From Lachnospiraceae bacterium UBA7179 (lineage in GTDB: Bacteria; Bacillota; Clostridia; Lachnospirales; Lachnospiraceae), in NCBI GenBank assembly GCA_002491195.1, contig DKVL01000090.1:5600-69599 (forward strand): a stretch of 64,000 nucleotides of DNA, written 5' to 3'. Within the stretch, counting starts at the first letter, position 1. Each line of letters starts with the position of its first letter. The translations under genes were made by a program, and so were the position numbers. This document shows, in pieces, positions 9,000 to 18,224 of the stretch. Below the pieces are notes generated by a model that was not told the origin of the DNA, did not search any database, and saw nothing but the letters and a program-made list of their open reading frames with translations.

Positions 9000-9079
9000 G
9001 GCCCGTGCGTCATGTTAGTGACATATTTCCTCTGCACGGGCCTGTGCATAAAAAACGACCGCATCAGCGGTCGTTTTTT
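9000..9079. terminator. Two hairpins; strong bidirectional terminator
   Basis: A first hairpin GGCCCGTGC/GCACGGGCC (9000-9008 and 9034-9042) has no T run. A second, AAAAACGACCGC-ATCA-GCGGTCGTTTTT (9051-9078), is a classical terminator in both directions. It overlaps the stop codon of the kinase gene that ends at 9078 on the other strand. Confidence 0.85.
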
Positions 9080-10160
9080 ATAACTCGATCTTTGCTCTCT
9101 CTGCAACTGCCGGAACACACAGCTGCGGATTGACATTTTCCTCCACTTCCATCGTCATACCTGCTGCAGCCTGACCAAGTTTTGCCATCTGCCGAATACT
9201 CATGTGCTTCATAAACCCAAGCGTCACTCCCGCCATAAAGGCATCTGGCGCTCCGTTGACGCCAACCTGCTCCACGCCGCCAGCACTCTGCATAAACTGC
9301 TCATCATAGCACGCACAGTATACCCCTTTTTCCGCAAGAATAAATACATTCTTCACACCCTTTTCCATGATGATATCCGCTGCACGCTCCAGAGAATCCT
9401 TATCCTGAATCCGAATACCGCTCAGAACCTCCGCTTCAGACTTACTGCAGACCACAAGGGCGATCCTGTCCAGAACCTCAAGCAGTTTCTCTGCACTCTG
9501 GGCGGATACCGGCGCTGCGAATACTGGCGCCTTGCACCGTTCACACACAAGCGCGATCGTCTCTTCCGGTATGTTGGTATCAAGGATCACCATGCGCGCC
9601 TTATTCAGCATCTCCATCTTAGGTGTCACAAAACTTGCAGTGAGATGATCATTGATCCGCCTGTCCGATACAGCAAGTCTCCTGTTTCCCTTCTCGTCAG
9701 ATATATACAGGTGGATCGCGGTATCCGCCCGCACGGTCTTTAAGGAGCTTGAGATGTCAATTCCAAGCTCCTCACAGTTCTCTATAATTTTGCGTGCATA
9801 CTCATCATCACCGATTGCGGTGACAAGCTTTGTTCCGACACCGAGCAGTCTCAGGTTATGGGCAATATTTCTTCCCGTTCCCCCAAACGACCGAACTGCC
9901 CTGCCTGCACTGGAATCTCCTTCCACCAGCGCTTCCTCCGGCACGCCTCCGATATCCATACTTGCGCCTCCGATCACTGCACAATAGTCTGGGCCGCTCG
10001 TCACATATCCCTTTCCAAGGATGTATCCCTTCTTCATCAGATTTGAAATATGTACTGCTGCCGAGGAGCGGGCAATTCCCGCCTTCGCTGCAAGCTCCTC
10101 TTGTGAAATCATTGGGTTTTCCACAATCCACTGAAATATCTGTGCCTCTCTATTTGTCAT
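9078..10160 (-). CDS. PfkB-family carbohydrate/nucleoside kinase with N-terminal winged helix (PsuK-like)
   Basis: 360-residue fusion of a winged helix-turn-helix (residues 1-55, IARSSAAVHISNLMKKG) and a ribokinase-like kinase. This layout is typical of pseudouridine kinases and some sugar kinases of Firmicutes. The first PfkB signature (SFGGTGRNIAHNLRLLG) is clear. The second, normally GAGD around the catalytic Asp, reads NGAPDAFMAG, so the anion-hole Gly is a Pro. The base Asp is kept. No psuG (pseudouridine glycosidase) or transporter lies beside it. ATG 10160 follows AAGGGAG. A strong promoter is at 10287-10315, giving a leader of about 120 nt. The substrate is uncertain. Confidence 0.82.
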   Translation of the reverse strand: MTNREAQIFQWIVENPMISQEELAAKAGIARSSAAVHISNLMKKGYILGKGYVTSGPDYCAVIGGASMDIGGVPEEALVEGDSSAGRAVRSFGGTGRNIAHNLRLLGVGTKLVTAIGDDEYARKIIENCEELGIDISSSLKTVRADTAIHLYISDEKGNRRLAVSDRRINDHLTASFVTPKMEMLNKARMVILDTNIPEETIALVCERCKAPVFAAPVSAQSAEKLLEVLDRIALVVCSKSEAEVLSGIRIQDKDSLERAADIIMEKGVKNVFILAEKGVYCACYDEQFMQSAGGVEQVGVNGAPDAFMAGVTLGFMKHMSIRQMAKLGQAAAGMTMEVEENVNPQLCVPAVAERAKIEL

Positions 10161-10286
10161 ATATACTCCCTTCCCTTTATCAATCGCCCTGAAAATAAGA
10201 ACCTGTCACAAAGCAAATTACGTTCCTGAGTGTTTCATGGCATTGTATGATTCAATTTTCTTATTGGAAATAATTCCCTGTTTTTT

Positions 10287-10315
10287 ATGATAACACCACA
10301 GAAAAGCACTGTCAA
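10287..10315 (-). promoter_or_regulatory. Sigma-A promoter of the PfkB-type kinase
   Basis: On the - strand TTGACA and TATCAT are spaced by 17 bp. The transcript leader of about 120 nt contains complementary AATAAGAA/TTCTTATT arms (10258-10265 and 10194-10201) that could close a long stem before the ribosome site. In the opposite direction a -10-like TATACT (10405-10410) precedes the carbamate kinase gene. The 296-bp gap holds nothing else I can name. Confidence 0.7.
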
Positions 10316-10456
10316 TGTATTAGTGAAACATAATATCTTTTTTTAGCTAAATTTTTATACGAAGTTTTCCCCGTCTTTCGGTGTACAATTGCGCGGCCAT
10401 TTGGTATACTTAAATAGATCTGTTTTCAAATAGCAAATTTTCAGGAGGTTTTCCAT

Positions 10457-11398
10457 ATGAGTAAGAAAAAAGTAGTTGTCGCGCTGGGACATGACGCACT
10501 TGGCTCCACCACACTCGCACAGCTCAGTGCTGTCAAAAAAACTGCAAAAGCGTTAGCCGACCTGGTGGAGGCAGACTATCAGCTGACCATCACACACAGC
10601 AATGGCCATCAGGTCAGTATGATTCACAAAGCCATGACAGAACTGCACCGCATCTATATTGACTACACGCCCGCACCCATGTGTGTGTGCTCCGCGATGA
10701 GCCAGGGTTATGTGGGTTATGATATTCAAAATTCGTTGAAATCAGAGCTCCTAAGCCGCGGCATCTCCAAACCGGTCAGCACGATTCTGACACAGGTAAC
10801 AGTTGATCCTTACGACGAAGCTTTTTATGATCCAAAAAAGGCGATCGGACGTTATATGTCAAAGGAAGATGCTGACACAGAAGTAAACAAAGGAAATTAT
10901 GTGATTCAGACAGACGGCGGATACCGCAGAGTTGTTGCTGCACCGCAGCCGATCGATATCGTGGAGATTGAGGCAATCAAAACGCTTTCCGATGCGGACC
11001 AGGTCGTGATTGCCTGCGGCGGCGGCGGAATCCCTGTCATCGAGCAGCAGCACGTCCTCAAGGGCGCTTCCGCAGTCATCGAGAAGGACTGCATTGCTGG
11101 TAAACTGGCTTCCGATCTCAAGGCTGACGAGCTTCTGATTCTGACCAGCGTAGACTATGTATACCTGAATTTCGGAAAGGACAATCAGGAGCCTTTAAAA
11201 ACACTGACAATTGCTGACGCAAAACGTTACATCGGGGAAGGACAGTTTGGCGAGACAGACATGCTTCCCAAAATCGTTGCGGCAATCTCTTACCTCGAAA
11301 CAGTTCCAAACGGAAGAGTTGTCATCACCTCCCTAAACAAGACAGCCGATGCCATCAACGCAAAGGTCGGCACTGTCATCACAGCAAATGAATCTTAA
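10457..11398 (+). CDS. arcC: Carbamate kinase family protein, variant nucleotide/phosphate loops
   Basis: 313-residue member of the amino-acid kinase fold. Carbamate kinase makes ATP and carbamate from carbamoyl phosphate and ADP. Overall length and the segments VCSAMSQGYVGYDIQNSL and PVSTILTQVTVDP fit the family throughout. However, the two phosphate loops differ from textbook enzymes: GGNAL is GHDAL and HGNGPQ is HSNGHQ. This may be a lineage variant or a sign of changed substrate. No arginine deiminase or ornithine transcarbamylase gene is adjacent. ATG 10457 follows AGGAGG at good spacing. The family call is firm; the exact reaction is less so. Confidence 0.82.
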   Translation: MSKKKVVVALGHDALGSTTLAQLSAVKKTAKALADLVEADYQLTITHSNGHQVSMIHKAMTELHRIYIDYTPAPMCVCSAMSQGYVGYDIQNSLKSELLSRGISKPVSTILTQVTVDPYDEAFYDPKKAIGRYMSKEDADTEVNKGNYVIQTDGGYRRVVAAPQPIDIVEIEAIKTLSDADQVVIACGGGGIPVIEQQHVLKGASAVIEKDCIAGKLASDLKADELLILTSVDYVYLNFGKDNQEPLKTLTIADAKRYIGEGQFGETDMLPKIVAAISYLETVPNGRVVITSLNKTADAINAKVGTVITANES

Positions 11399-11408
11399 AA
11401 CCAAAATG

Positions 11409-11467
11409 ACCTGTTTCGCATTATTGCATCACCTATCATTTCAATGACGCAATCGTGCAAAACAGGC
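11409..11467. terminator. Long imperfect hairpin between convergent genes
   Basis: CCTGTTTCGCA pairs with TGCAAAACAGG, with further inner pairing (ATTGCATCA against TGACGCAAT). It lies directly after the carbamate kinase stop and before the convergent LspA-like gene. There is no clean T run, so it may be a stabilising or partial terminator. Confidence 0.5.
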
Positions 11468-11478
11468 CGTTTGCGCTT

Positions 11479-11982
11479 CTAATTTCTGGCCGGATGGCAT
11501 ACCAGCTCACTCAGCACTAAGAGCATAGCCCCTATGATGATGCCAAAATCCGCGAGATTAAACACGATCGAGCTACATTTGATCGCTATTTTTTTGAGGA
11601 AGCGGTTTTTGCACTGCTGCGCATCCATCAGACGAAGCGAAAAGTAATCGACCACGTACTTCCTCCGGAGACGGTCATATGTATTGCTGTAGGCGCCTCC
11701 CAGTATCAGGGCAAGCCCGGTTTTTAAGACACCTTTCCCTTTTCTGCCAAGCGTCGCTGCAAAGACACCCGTCACGAACGCGCTGAATACCAAGGAGAGC
11801 AATGCGATCAAATACTGGTTTTTGTCACCAATATTCAGCATTGCTCCCCTGTTATGATAGCGTTTTACCACGATTTTTCCACCTGCCACTGGCTTTTCTC
11901 CCGCATGATCACCTTTCTCAATCCAATACTTGATCATACTGTCCACGCCAAAAAGTGACATTAGTGTCATAATATATGGCAT
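11479..11982 (-). CDS. Signal peptidase II (LspA)-like membrane protein
   Basis: 167-residue membrane protein of the lipoprotein signal peptidase fold, which cleaves the signal peptide of prolipoproteins. Hydrophobic helices lie near 1-18, 55-78, 90-105 and 140-160. Signature blocks are visible: HNRGAMLNI (usual NxGAAF), LGGAYSNTYDRLRRKYVVDY (usual GGAxGNxxDR) and VFNLADFGI. Both catalytic Asp residues are present. The Gly-to-Ser change in GAYSN and the inserted basic segment (QQCKNRFLKK) are unusual, so this is likely a paralogue. ATG 11982 follows GGAGG; a small perfect hairpin (GCCGCA/TGCGGC, 12004-12017) sits just upstream. The next gene upstream encodes a lipoprotein. Confidence 0.75.
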   Translation of the reverse strand: MPYIMTLMSLFGVDSMIKYWIEKGDHAGEKPVAGGKIVVKRYHNRGAMLNIGDKNQYLIALLSLVFSAFVTGVFAATLGRKGKGVLKTGLALILGGAYSNTYDRLRRKYVVDYFSLRLMDAQQCKNRFLKKIAIKCSSIVFNLADFGIIIGAMLLVLSELVCHPARN

Positions 11983-12028
11983 TTCTCTCACACCTCCAAT
12001 GATGCCGCATCTGCGGCACAAACAATCC

Positions 12029-12095
12029 GTGAAGAACGCGGCCCTTGCGTTTTTTCTTAGCGGGCGTCTTTTGGCCGCTTAGAAAATCTCTTCAC
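12029..12095 (-). repeat. Two-hairpin intergenic element, copy A
   Basis: On the + strand it reads GAAGAACGC-GGCCCTT-GCGTTTTTTC, then CTTAGCGG...CCGCTTAG, enclosed by GTGAAGA/TCTTCAC. In transcript orientation (- strand) the CTAAG-type hairpin comes first and the AACGC/GCGTT hairpin second. It lies 42 bp after the lipoprotein stop codon. Related copies are at 28803, 41364 and 44479. Confidence 0.55.
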
Positions 12096-12136
12096 ACTTC
12101 TTACGCTATCACAGGTGCAAAAGAATGTCAACTGGA

Positions 12137-13285
12137 TTATTTTCTAGCCGTATTGATATTGTCTTTGTCATTTGCATTTTTGTTTGTGCTGTCTACACTG
12201 CTGGTTTCTGTATTACTGTTCTCGACACCGCTGGTTTCCGTACCATTATTTCCTGTACCATTTGTTCCTGCATTGTCGTTTCCTGTACCATTTGTTCCCG
12301 TATTGTCGTTTCCTGTACCATTTGTTCCCGTATTGCCGCTTTCTGTACCATTTGTTCCCGTATTGCCATTTTCTGTACCTGTAGTTCCAGTACCGTTTGT
12401 TGTCAGGCTGCTCACGTTAAATCTTCCCTGCAGTCCGCGGTAGAACTCCTCCATGTTGTCATTGATCTTGAAATCGTTTGTCTGCAATACATTGATATAC
12501 TCTCTGACAATTTTGCCCAAATTGCTGTCCGGATTCGCGTCCGCAAACTGCTGATAGTACTGGAGTGCCTTCTGGTCAATGACATCGTTGGAATCTCCTT
12601 TATAATAGTGCTCAATTCCCTCCGTCTTATTATATCCGCCGCTAATGGCGCTTGTCGCGATCTCCTCGTACATTCTTGCCGCCGCGTCAGCCGACACCCC
12701 GTTGGGATATTTCTCCAGATGCTGCTCAAAGAGACGTGCACGCTCGAGCATTTCAGAAAGCGTCATATTGATGACTTTCCGGTTCTCCTTGTCAGACATC
12801 ACCATGGACGGTGTATCTCCCTCTAAGCGCATCAAGTCCATGAATGCGATCATATCCTCCGGCATATACTGCCTGCTATCCTCAAGCCTTGTAAAATCTA
12901 TATTTCTGATATCATCACCGAAACTTAAAAGTCCTGTGAAAAACCGCTTCACATCGTTCATTGCCGCCCCTGCAATATTCGTATTGATGTAATTAATAAT
13001 ATTGTTGGGATCTGTGTTTTCATCGCCGATCATCGCGTCAAATTCACTGTGATCACCGTTCGCAGTGTCAGAGCCGCCTTCAGTGCTGCCCTCGCTTCCG
13101 CCCACTGCGCTATCGCTCTCATTCGTCTGTGACTGGTCTGCGCCCGTGATCGGATCCTTATTTTCATTTCTGTTATCCTTTTTTCCGCAGGCTGATACAG
13201 AAAGCGCGCAGGTAATACACACTGCTGCAAACACCGCCTTGCGTACCGTTGAACTTTTCTTATTTAAGATCCACTTTTTTTTCAT
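12137..13285 (-). CDS. Lipoprotein with C-terminal Gly/Thr/Asn decapeptide repeats
   Basis: 382-residue secreted lipoprotein of unknown function. The signal peptide ends in a lipobox VSAC about 33 residues in. A Ser/Glu/Gly-rich linker follows (about 35-85). The central domain (about 90-310) is helical and acidic and has no family I recognise. The C-terminus carries tandem ten-residue repeats of the type GTNGTGNDNT, encoded by a 30-bp DNA repeat at about 12249-12380, so copy number may vary. The start at ATG 13285 follows GGAGG; an upstream ATG in frame lacks a site. It precedes the LspA-like gene on the same strand. Confidence 0.85.
   Translation of the reverse strand: MKKKWILNKKSSTVRKAVFAAVCITCALSVSACGKKDNRNENKDPITGADQSQTNESDSAVGGSEGSTEGGSDTANGDHSEFDAMIGDENTDPNNIINYINTNIAGAAMNDVKRFFTGLLSFGDDIRNIDFTRLEDSRQYMPEDMIAFMDLMRLEGDTPSMVMSDKENRKVINMTLSEMLERARLFEQHLEKYPNGVSADAAARMYEEIATSAISGGYNKTEGIEHYYKGDSNDVIDQKALQYYQQFADANPDSNLGKIVREYINVLQTNDFKINDNMEEFYRGLQGRFNVSSLTTNGTGTTGTENGNTGTNGTESGNTGTNGTGNDNTGTNGTGNDNAGTNGTGNNGTETSGVENSNTETSSVDSTNKNANDKDNINTARK
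12249..12380. repeat. In-gene 30-bp tandem repeat
   Basis: About four and a half copies of a 30-bp unit beginning TTTCCTGTACCATTTGTTCC lie inside the lipoprotein gene. They encode the decapeptide repeat on the - strand. Units differ by one to four bases. The repeats are coding and have no spacers, so this is not a CRISPR array. Confidence 0.9.
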
Positions 13286-13386
13286 AATTTTTCCTCCATG
13301 TGAGTCCATAGTTACTGCTGCATTCTTATTGTGCCTCACTCTCAGAAAAATATGCGGAAATTAAAATTTTAAATTTTCAACATGCT

Positions 13387-14976
13387 CTAAACAACTGCCT
13401 CCACGATCACCCTGTCACCAATCCTGATTTCCTTTACACCGACCTCTTTCTTCTTATTAAAATTAAAGCTAAGCAGATATCCCTTATCCTTATGATAATC
13501 ATCGAGATACGCTGCGAGCTGCTTTTCGCCCCTTTCATTGTACTCATTGCCATGCCAGATCTTCAGTTCAATAATAAACTGCTCCCCCAGATAATCGACA
13601 ATGATATCCGTGCGCCGTTCATCTCTTGTCTGCGCCTCGACATAATAATTCCCTGTTCCATTGATGATCGGTTTCAAATATAGCAGAAAGAATTTGCGCC
13701 CGTTATCCTCAACAAAACGATCGCTATTCTGACCATAAATATCCTCAAATGCCATCACAAACTTTCGCATGACAGTATCCATATCAAGCCTGCCATTTTG
13801 GATGAAATCACTCTTATCCCGCTTTGCCTCCCGGACGATCACATTAGAAAGTTCCTCCTCCGAATAAAAATAATTATAAAGGCGTGTCTCAAAGATTCGG
13901 TTTGCAATCTGTACTTTTCCATTTTTGTCAACAGCATAACCAAACATGCATGCCAGACTGATCTCCTTTGCATCTGGATTATAAGAAAATTCACTCCCTT
14001 GAAAAAGAATGGCCTGAAACATCTTCTTCATATCCGGAAAGTCGTCGAGATGACGTATCATACTTTCAAACAAAGGGATATTTTGAACCAGTATCTGTTT
14101 GACCGCCTGTGCCACTCCCTCCTTTGACCAGAGCATTTTCTGATGATCAAATTCTTCATCGCCGGAAAGATCTTCATCAATATATTTGCAAATCGCTGAT
14201 ACGAGAACAGGATATCCTGACGTATATGCATAGATTTCCTGCGCCACTGCCTGCAGCTCCATTCCTGTATGATAATCGGCCTCATACTCTTCCAGCATAC
14301 CGGCAATCTGGCTTGCTGAAAAACTCATGTCAACCTTAAAAGCAGCCGCAATGTTCCATGGACTGTTATACTGGTGCTCTGACTCCGGACGCAGCTTTAA
14401 TTTCAGGTTTTTAATATTATAGACGCCTGCCAGGATTACTGAGTGAAAAATGGGCGTTTTATCGCGTTTTAAGTAGTATGCCCTAAGCTGAGCCAGAAAA
14501 TCGATAAAAACCTGATTGTTCGATGCACTGTCAACCTCATCAACCATCAGTATGATCGGGCGCGAGCTGCAGCCACATATATCACTGATACATTCAAACA
14601 ATTCATCCAGCCCGCCATTCGGATTATCTGTCCTAAAATCTGACAGCCTTTTCTGCAGCTGTTCTTTGTCCACGGCTTCTATATAGTGAAATGCCGCATG
14701 CAGCTTTCTTGCAAGTGTCTGTGAAAAGGTGACTTCGTTTGCAAAACTGTCTGTTGCAACCTCCTGAAAATCCAGTGACAAGACAATGTAATCATCCTTT
14801 AAATACCGTTCCAGTGCGCCAAGCGTCGTCGTCTTCCCATACTGCCTCCCTCTGTTGATGACAAAATATTTCTTCCGGTCAACCAGTAATGTTTTAATCC
14901 GTTCCATCCTGTCATCAAGCCGTACCATATAGTGCTCTTCCGGTCTACATGAGCCCTCTGTATTAAAATACCGCAT
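13387..14976 (-). CDS. AAA-ATPase-like protein with C-terminal PD-(D/E)XK nuclease domain
   Basis: 529-residue cytoplasmic protein. The N-terminal AAA-like domain has Walker A NRGRQYGKTTT (about residue 42) and Walker B IILMVDEVDS (about 143). The C-terminal domain carries a PD-(D/E)XK-type core: DIIVDYLGEQFIIELKIWHG, with Asp, Glu and Lys in the expected order. This matches the AAA-ATPase_like plus PDDEXK_9 arrangement that is common and highly paralogous in Clostridia and Bacteroides. The biological role of the family is not established; mobile-element or defence links are suspected. It starts at ATG 14976 after GGAGG; the earlier ATG at 14991 is part of that site. Confidence 0.88.
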   Translation of the reverse strand: MRYFNTEGSCRPEEHYMVRLDDRMERIKTLLVDRKKYFVINRGRQYGKTTTLGALERYLKDDYIVLSLDFQEVATDSFANEVTFSQTLARKLHAAFHYIEAVDKEQLQKRLSDFRTDNPNGGLDELFECISDICGCSSRPIILMVDEVDSASNNQVFIDFLAQLRAYYLKRDKTPIFHSVILAGVYNIKNLKLKLRPESEHQYNSPWNIAAAFKVDMSFSASQIAGMLEEYEADYHTGMELQAVAQEIYAYTSGYPVLVSAICKYIDEDLSGDEEFDHQKMLWSKEGVAQAVKQILVQNIPLFESMIRHLDDFPDMKKMFQAILFQGSEFSYNPDAKEISLACMFGYAVDKNGKVQIANRIFETRLYNYFYSEEELSNVIVREAKRDKSDFIQNGRLDMDTVMRKFVMAFEDIYGQNSDRFVEDNGRKFFLLYLKPIINGTGNYYVEAQTRDERRTDIIVDYLGEQFIIELKIWHGNEYNERGEKQLAAYLDDYHKDKGYLLSFNFNKKKEVGVKEIRIGDRVIVEAVV

Positions 14977-15068
14977 CTTTCCTGCCTCCATTCTAAAATA
15001 TGTAATGTAGTATCATGTCCTCATAGTTTTGATAGTATAAACTGTATTTTACTTCCACACGGATCAGC

Positions 15069-18000
15069 CTACACACCCGAAACGATCAGTTCCCTGCGTA
15101 TCTCCTCATACGTGCGCGCTTTCACTGGTTTTTCCGACGCAAACTCCGCAAACTTGCCTGTGATCGCCGGCAAATCCTCCATATCGTCAAAAATCAGATC
15201 CAGGCAATTACGGATCTTCTTTGCATCGGAATGAATCAAATAAGCCGGCATAACCCGTCCCATAAAGTTATCTTTCGGATACTTTTTTCCCTCCACGTCC
15301 ATATAAGTGCTCACATCTGCCACGTAATACTCTACCTGCCGTACATCATCGCGCAGATACGCCATCATATAGCGCTGTTCCTCCTGAAGCAGCACGATAT
15401 GAAACGGATACCACTGCTGCCCCTCATATTGCGGATTCCAGGACAGTCGCAGCCGTCGAAGCTTATTCTGCATAAACTCCACCAACGCCAGTTTTACTTC
15501 ATCCGTATTCCCACTGCCGATCTCAATGACACTACTGTTTCCATCAGATGATTCTTTCTCAATCTGTTCTGGATAACGGAAGATCACAAATTTTGACAAA
15601 ATGTAATTCTGCACCTGCTCTGCCGGAAATCCTCCCAGCTTCTGCTTCGCAGCCCGGTACCGCTGCCGTTCCAGGTTGCTGCTGTTCCCGACCGCCCATA
15701 GAAGCTGATCCTCCACCCGCATCGCAAGGGACTGCCCACGCCCCATCTGCCCAAATACTTTGTCAAGCCTGCTGATAATGGACGCCGTACTCTGGTGAAT
15801 CCCATAATCCGGCAGTTTCCCCATACCAAAAGAACGGTACTGTTTCTTGCGATCCTCCCCCAGATGATACACATACATCTCCGGCATAGAAAACAGGATG
15901 TAATAAGTATCCCACAGATCATCAAAGTAAAGGCAGGCAAAACCGCTCTCATTGCGGAGAAATACCAGCGATCCTTCCCTCCAATGCAACTGCAGTCTGT
16001 TGATGCTGCCCTGCGCGTATCGTTCGATCAGCTCTTGTAACTTCTCCTCGTTGACTTCCTCTTCCTCCAAGGTCTCTGCGGGAGCGTATTGCGGCTGCAC
16101 ACAAACCAAATCCGGTAATTCCCGAAGCAGCGACACATCAAATCCGGTGGGTACCGCCAACGCCTGCAGCTCTCTGTGCGCCATAGAAAGCGCTGCATTC
16201 TCATCATAAATTCCCTCATAATAATTTCTTGGCAGATTGCGCCGCTCCATGACAGTCTGTTCAAAGAAAAGCACTATGCCTCTTTGTGGAAACCAGCTGC
16301 ATCCATAAAGATGTTCTTCATTTTCTACAAACAGCTCCATCGAAAGCGTTGCAAGTGCATCCTGTCGTGTGATCAGGAGATCCCCTGCATCCTGCATACT
16401 TTCTGACACAGGCAGACAACAGATATGACCGGCAAGAAAACCTGCGATCATGCGCCGATCGTGTTTGGGTGCAGCAGTTGTTTCCAGTCTGCACAGCAGT
16501 TCGTCCCGAACAGATCCAAACTGGTCAAATGTTGCAGCCGCAATCGGCAATAACAAAAACAGACTGCGATCGTCTTCCTGCAAAGTATCCAGCAAAACCG
16601 CCCAGTGCAGACATGGACGGTATACCGGCGCTGTATCCACGCGATATTCGATATAACGCTGATGGAATAACACCTCGATCGTGTGACCACCAAGCATCAT
16701 ACGCTCCTTTCTTCCCGTCTCTGCAAATCGTCTTGCCCACTCCGGCAGGTATGGCAAACAAAAGTTTAGATAGATTGAGAGTGCCTGTCCGCTCTCCGGA
16801 TCTTCCGCAAGGTAAAAACCTGTGTTCAACCAGTGCCGGAAAAAAGGACGGCAATCGAATACAACACATTCCCCTGTGGCAGATGATGCCCCATCTTCCT
16901 CGATCTGCCGCTTTACCTCTTTTTGCTGCAGCAGCCGCTCCGCCAGCGCAACGACACTGGCCGCACAGGGCGCATCCGTATTCTCGCTGTAAAATGCTCT
17001 GATCTTTTCCAGAAAAGGAATACACCGTTCTTCTTTCATCCATATGCACAACAGATATTCTTCCACAAAACGGCGGCTGCGAAGCGCTTTATGCACATCC
17101 TCCCGCGCAAAAAACGCTTCCGTCTCCTCAACCTCTCTCTCTGGATATTTACTGCATTCGCTAAAATAGATCACATCCTCCTGTAACAGCTGACTGAAAT
17201 TCTCCTCTTCCTCCTCAATCTCCGGAACCCGTTCCAGGACGATTTCACGCAGTCTGCCATAGAACAGCTTTGTGCGTCCCATTGTGGCCGTTTTGAGAGA
17301 CAAACGCTCCCAGAGAATACGATAGAGTTCTTCAGGAAGTGTCTGCCGGTCAAAGAAATCCTCAAGCAGTCTAAGACCTGCTGGGTGGCGTTCCTTTTCC
17401 CTCCCGCTTTGTGTACATTTTTCTTTCAGATATGCCAAAACATAATTATTTAAAATGCTCCGGGCAGCTGTGAGAGCCTGGTCACTCCAGCTGCCCTCCT
17501 CTGCAAGGCGCATCAGAAAATGATACTCGGAAAAGCTGATGGACAAAGCGCGCTCATTACCACGAAACTGCTTGGGAACCGGACCTCTCACAGCGATCTG
17601 ATAAATCGAATCAATCCCCTCAAAGCCACTTCCCCGCAATTCAAACCGTCGTTCCCGCCCTCCAGGTAACGCAGGATTTACTGTCTCAGAAGAGGTAAAC
17701 TGATATGCGATGTGCAGCCATGTCAGAAATTCCCTGCCTGGTGGATTCTCCTGCTGCTCCACGTCCTCCAGAAGCAACGCTGTAAATTCAGGTTCCCTGT
17801 GCACTTCCAAAAAGGCGGACGAAGTAAAGTAATCCATCCAGAGTTTCGGGTTGTTGCGCTGTTTCCCTGTATACAAGATCAAAAACTGCTTGTGGGCGTC
17901 ATGCTCGATATATGGATTATTCTCTTTCTCCTGTTCTTTTGCAATGATCTGCCAGTTAGTATCCTCTTGCTGCGTTTCCTTTTTCCATACATCTTCCTGA

Positions 18001-18191
18001 TTTTCCTGCCCCTGCTGCGAAACATTGTCACAGTAAGCCATCGCTGCCTGATAGGCTTTCCGCAGCCGCAGGAACATTTCCGGATTCTCCTCCGGATGGT
18101 ATCGGTGTGTCTGCTGTGCATAAGCCTTTTTGATGACAGATGCATCATGACTTGGTTCAATGCCCAGTATTTCCCACATATCTTCCATCAT
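15069..18191 (-). CDS. Giant J-domain co-chaperone of the adjacent Hsp70
   Basis: 1040-residue protein. Residues 1-55 form a J domain (MWEILGIEPSHDASVIKKAY), but the key HPD tripeptide reads HPE (RYHPEENPE). From memory, the HPEE-xPE form also occurs in DjlB/DjlC-like J proteins paired with HscC. The remaining 950 or so residues are helical and rich in Glu, Leu, Arg and aromatic residues, with no domain I recognise; they may bind a specific client. ATG 18191 follows AAGGAG. It lies 33 bp after the Hsp70 gene on the same strand, so the two form an operon and probably one chaperone system. Confidence 0.85.
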   Translation of the reverse strand: MMEDMWEILGIEPSHDASVIKKAYAQQTHRYHPEENPEMFLRLRKAYQAAMAYCDNVSQQGQENQEDVWKKETQQEDTNWQIIAKEQEKENNPYIEHDAHKQFLILYTGKQRNNPKLWMDYFTSSAFLEVHREPEFTALLLEDVEQQENPPGREFLTWLHIAYQFTSSETVNPALPGGRERRFELRGSGFEGIDSIYQIAVRGPVPKQFRGNERALSISFSEYHFLMRLAEEGSWSDQALTAARSILNNYVLAYLKEKCTQSGREKERHPAGLRLLEDFFDRQTLPEELYRILWERLSLKTATMGRTKLFYGRLREIVLERVPEIEEEEENFSQLLQEDVIYFSECSKYPEREVEETEAFFAREDVHKALRSRRFVEEYLLCIWMKEERCIPFLEKIRAFYSENTDAPCAASVVALAERLLQQKEVKRQIEEDGASSATGECVVFDCRPFFRHWLNTGFYLAEDPESGQALSIYLNFCLPYLPEWARRFAETGRKERMMLGGHTIEVLFHQRYIEYRVDTAPVYRPCLHWAVLLDTLQEDDRSLFLLLPIAAATFDQFGSVRDELLCRLETTAAPKHDRRMIAGFLAGHICCLPVSESMQDAGDLLITRQDALATLSMELFVENEEHLYGCSWFPQRGIVLFFEQTVMERRNLPRNYYEGIYDENAALSMAHRELQALAVPTGFDVSLLRELPDLVCVQPQYAPAETLEEEEVNEEKLQELIERYAQGSINRLQLHWREGSLVFLRNESGFACLYFDDLWDTYYILFSMPEMYVYHLGEDRKKQYRSFGMGKLPDYGIHQSTASIISRLDKVFGQMGRGQSLAMRVEDQLLWAVGNSSNLERQRYRAAKQKLGGFPAEQVQNYILSKFVIFRYPEQIEKESSDGNSSVIEIGSGNTDEVKLALVEFMQNKLRRLRLSWNPQYEGQQWYPFHIVLLQEEQRYMMAYLRDDVRQVEYYVADVSTYMDVEGKKYPKDNFMGRVMPAYLIHSDAKKIRNCLDLIFDDMEDLPAITGKFAEFASEKPVKARTYEEIRRELIVSGV

Positions 18192-18224
18192 TTTATCTCC
18201 TTGTCCACTCATACGATCAGTTAT

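Noticed and set aside
12249..12380. Regular 30-bp repeats, possible CRISPR
   Set aside because: The units are directly adjacent, have no spacers, and encode decapeptide repeats in a lipoprotein.
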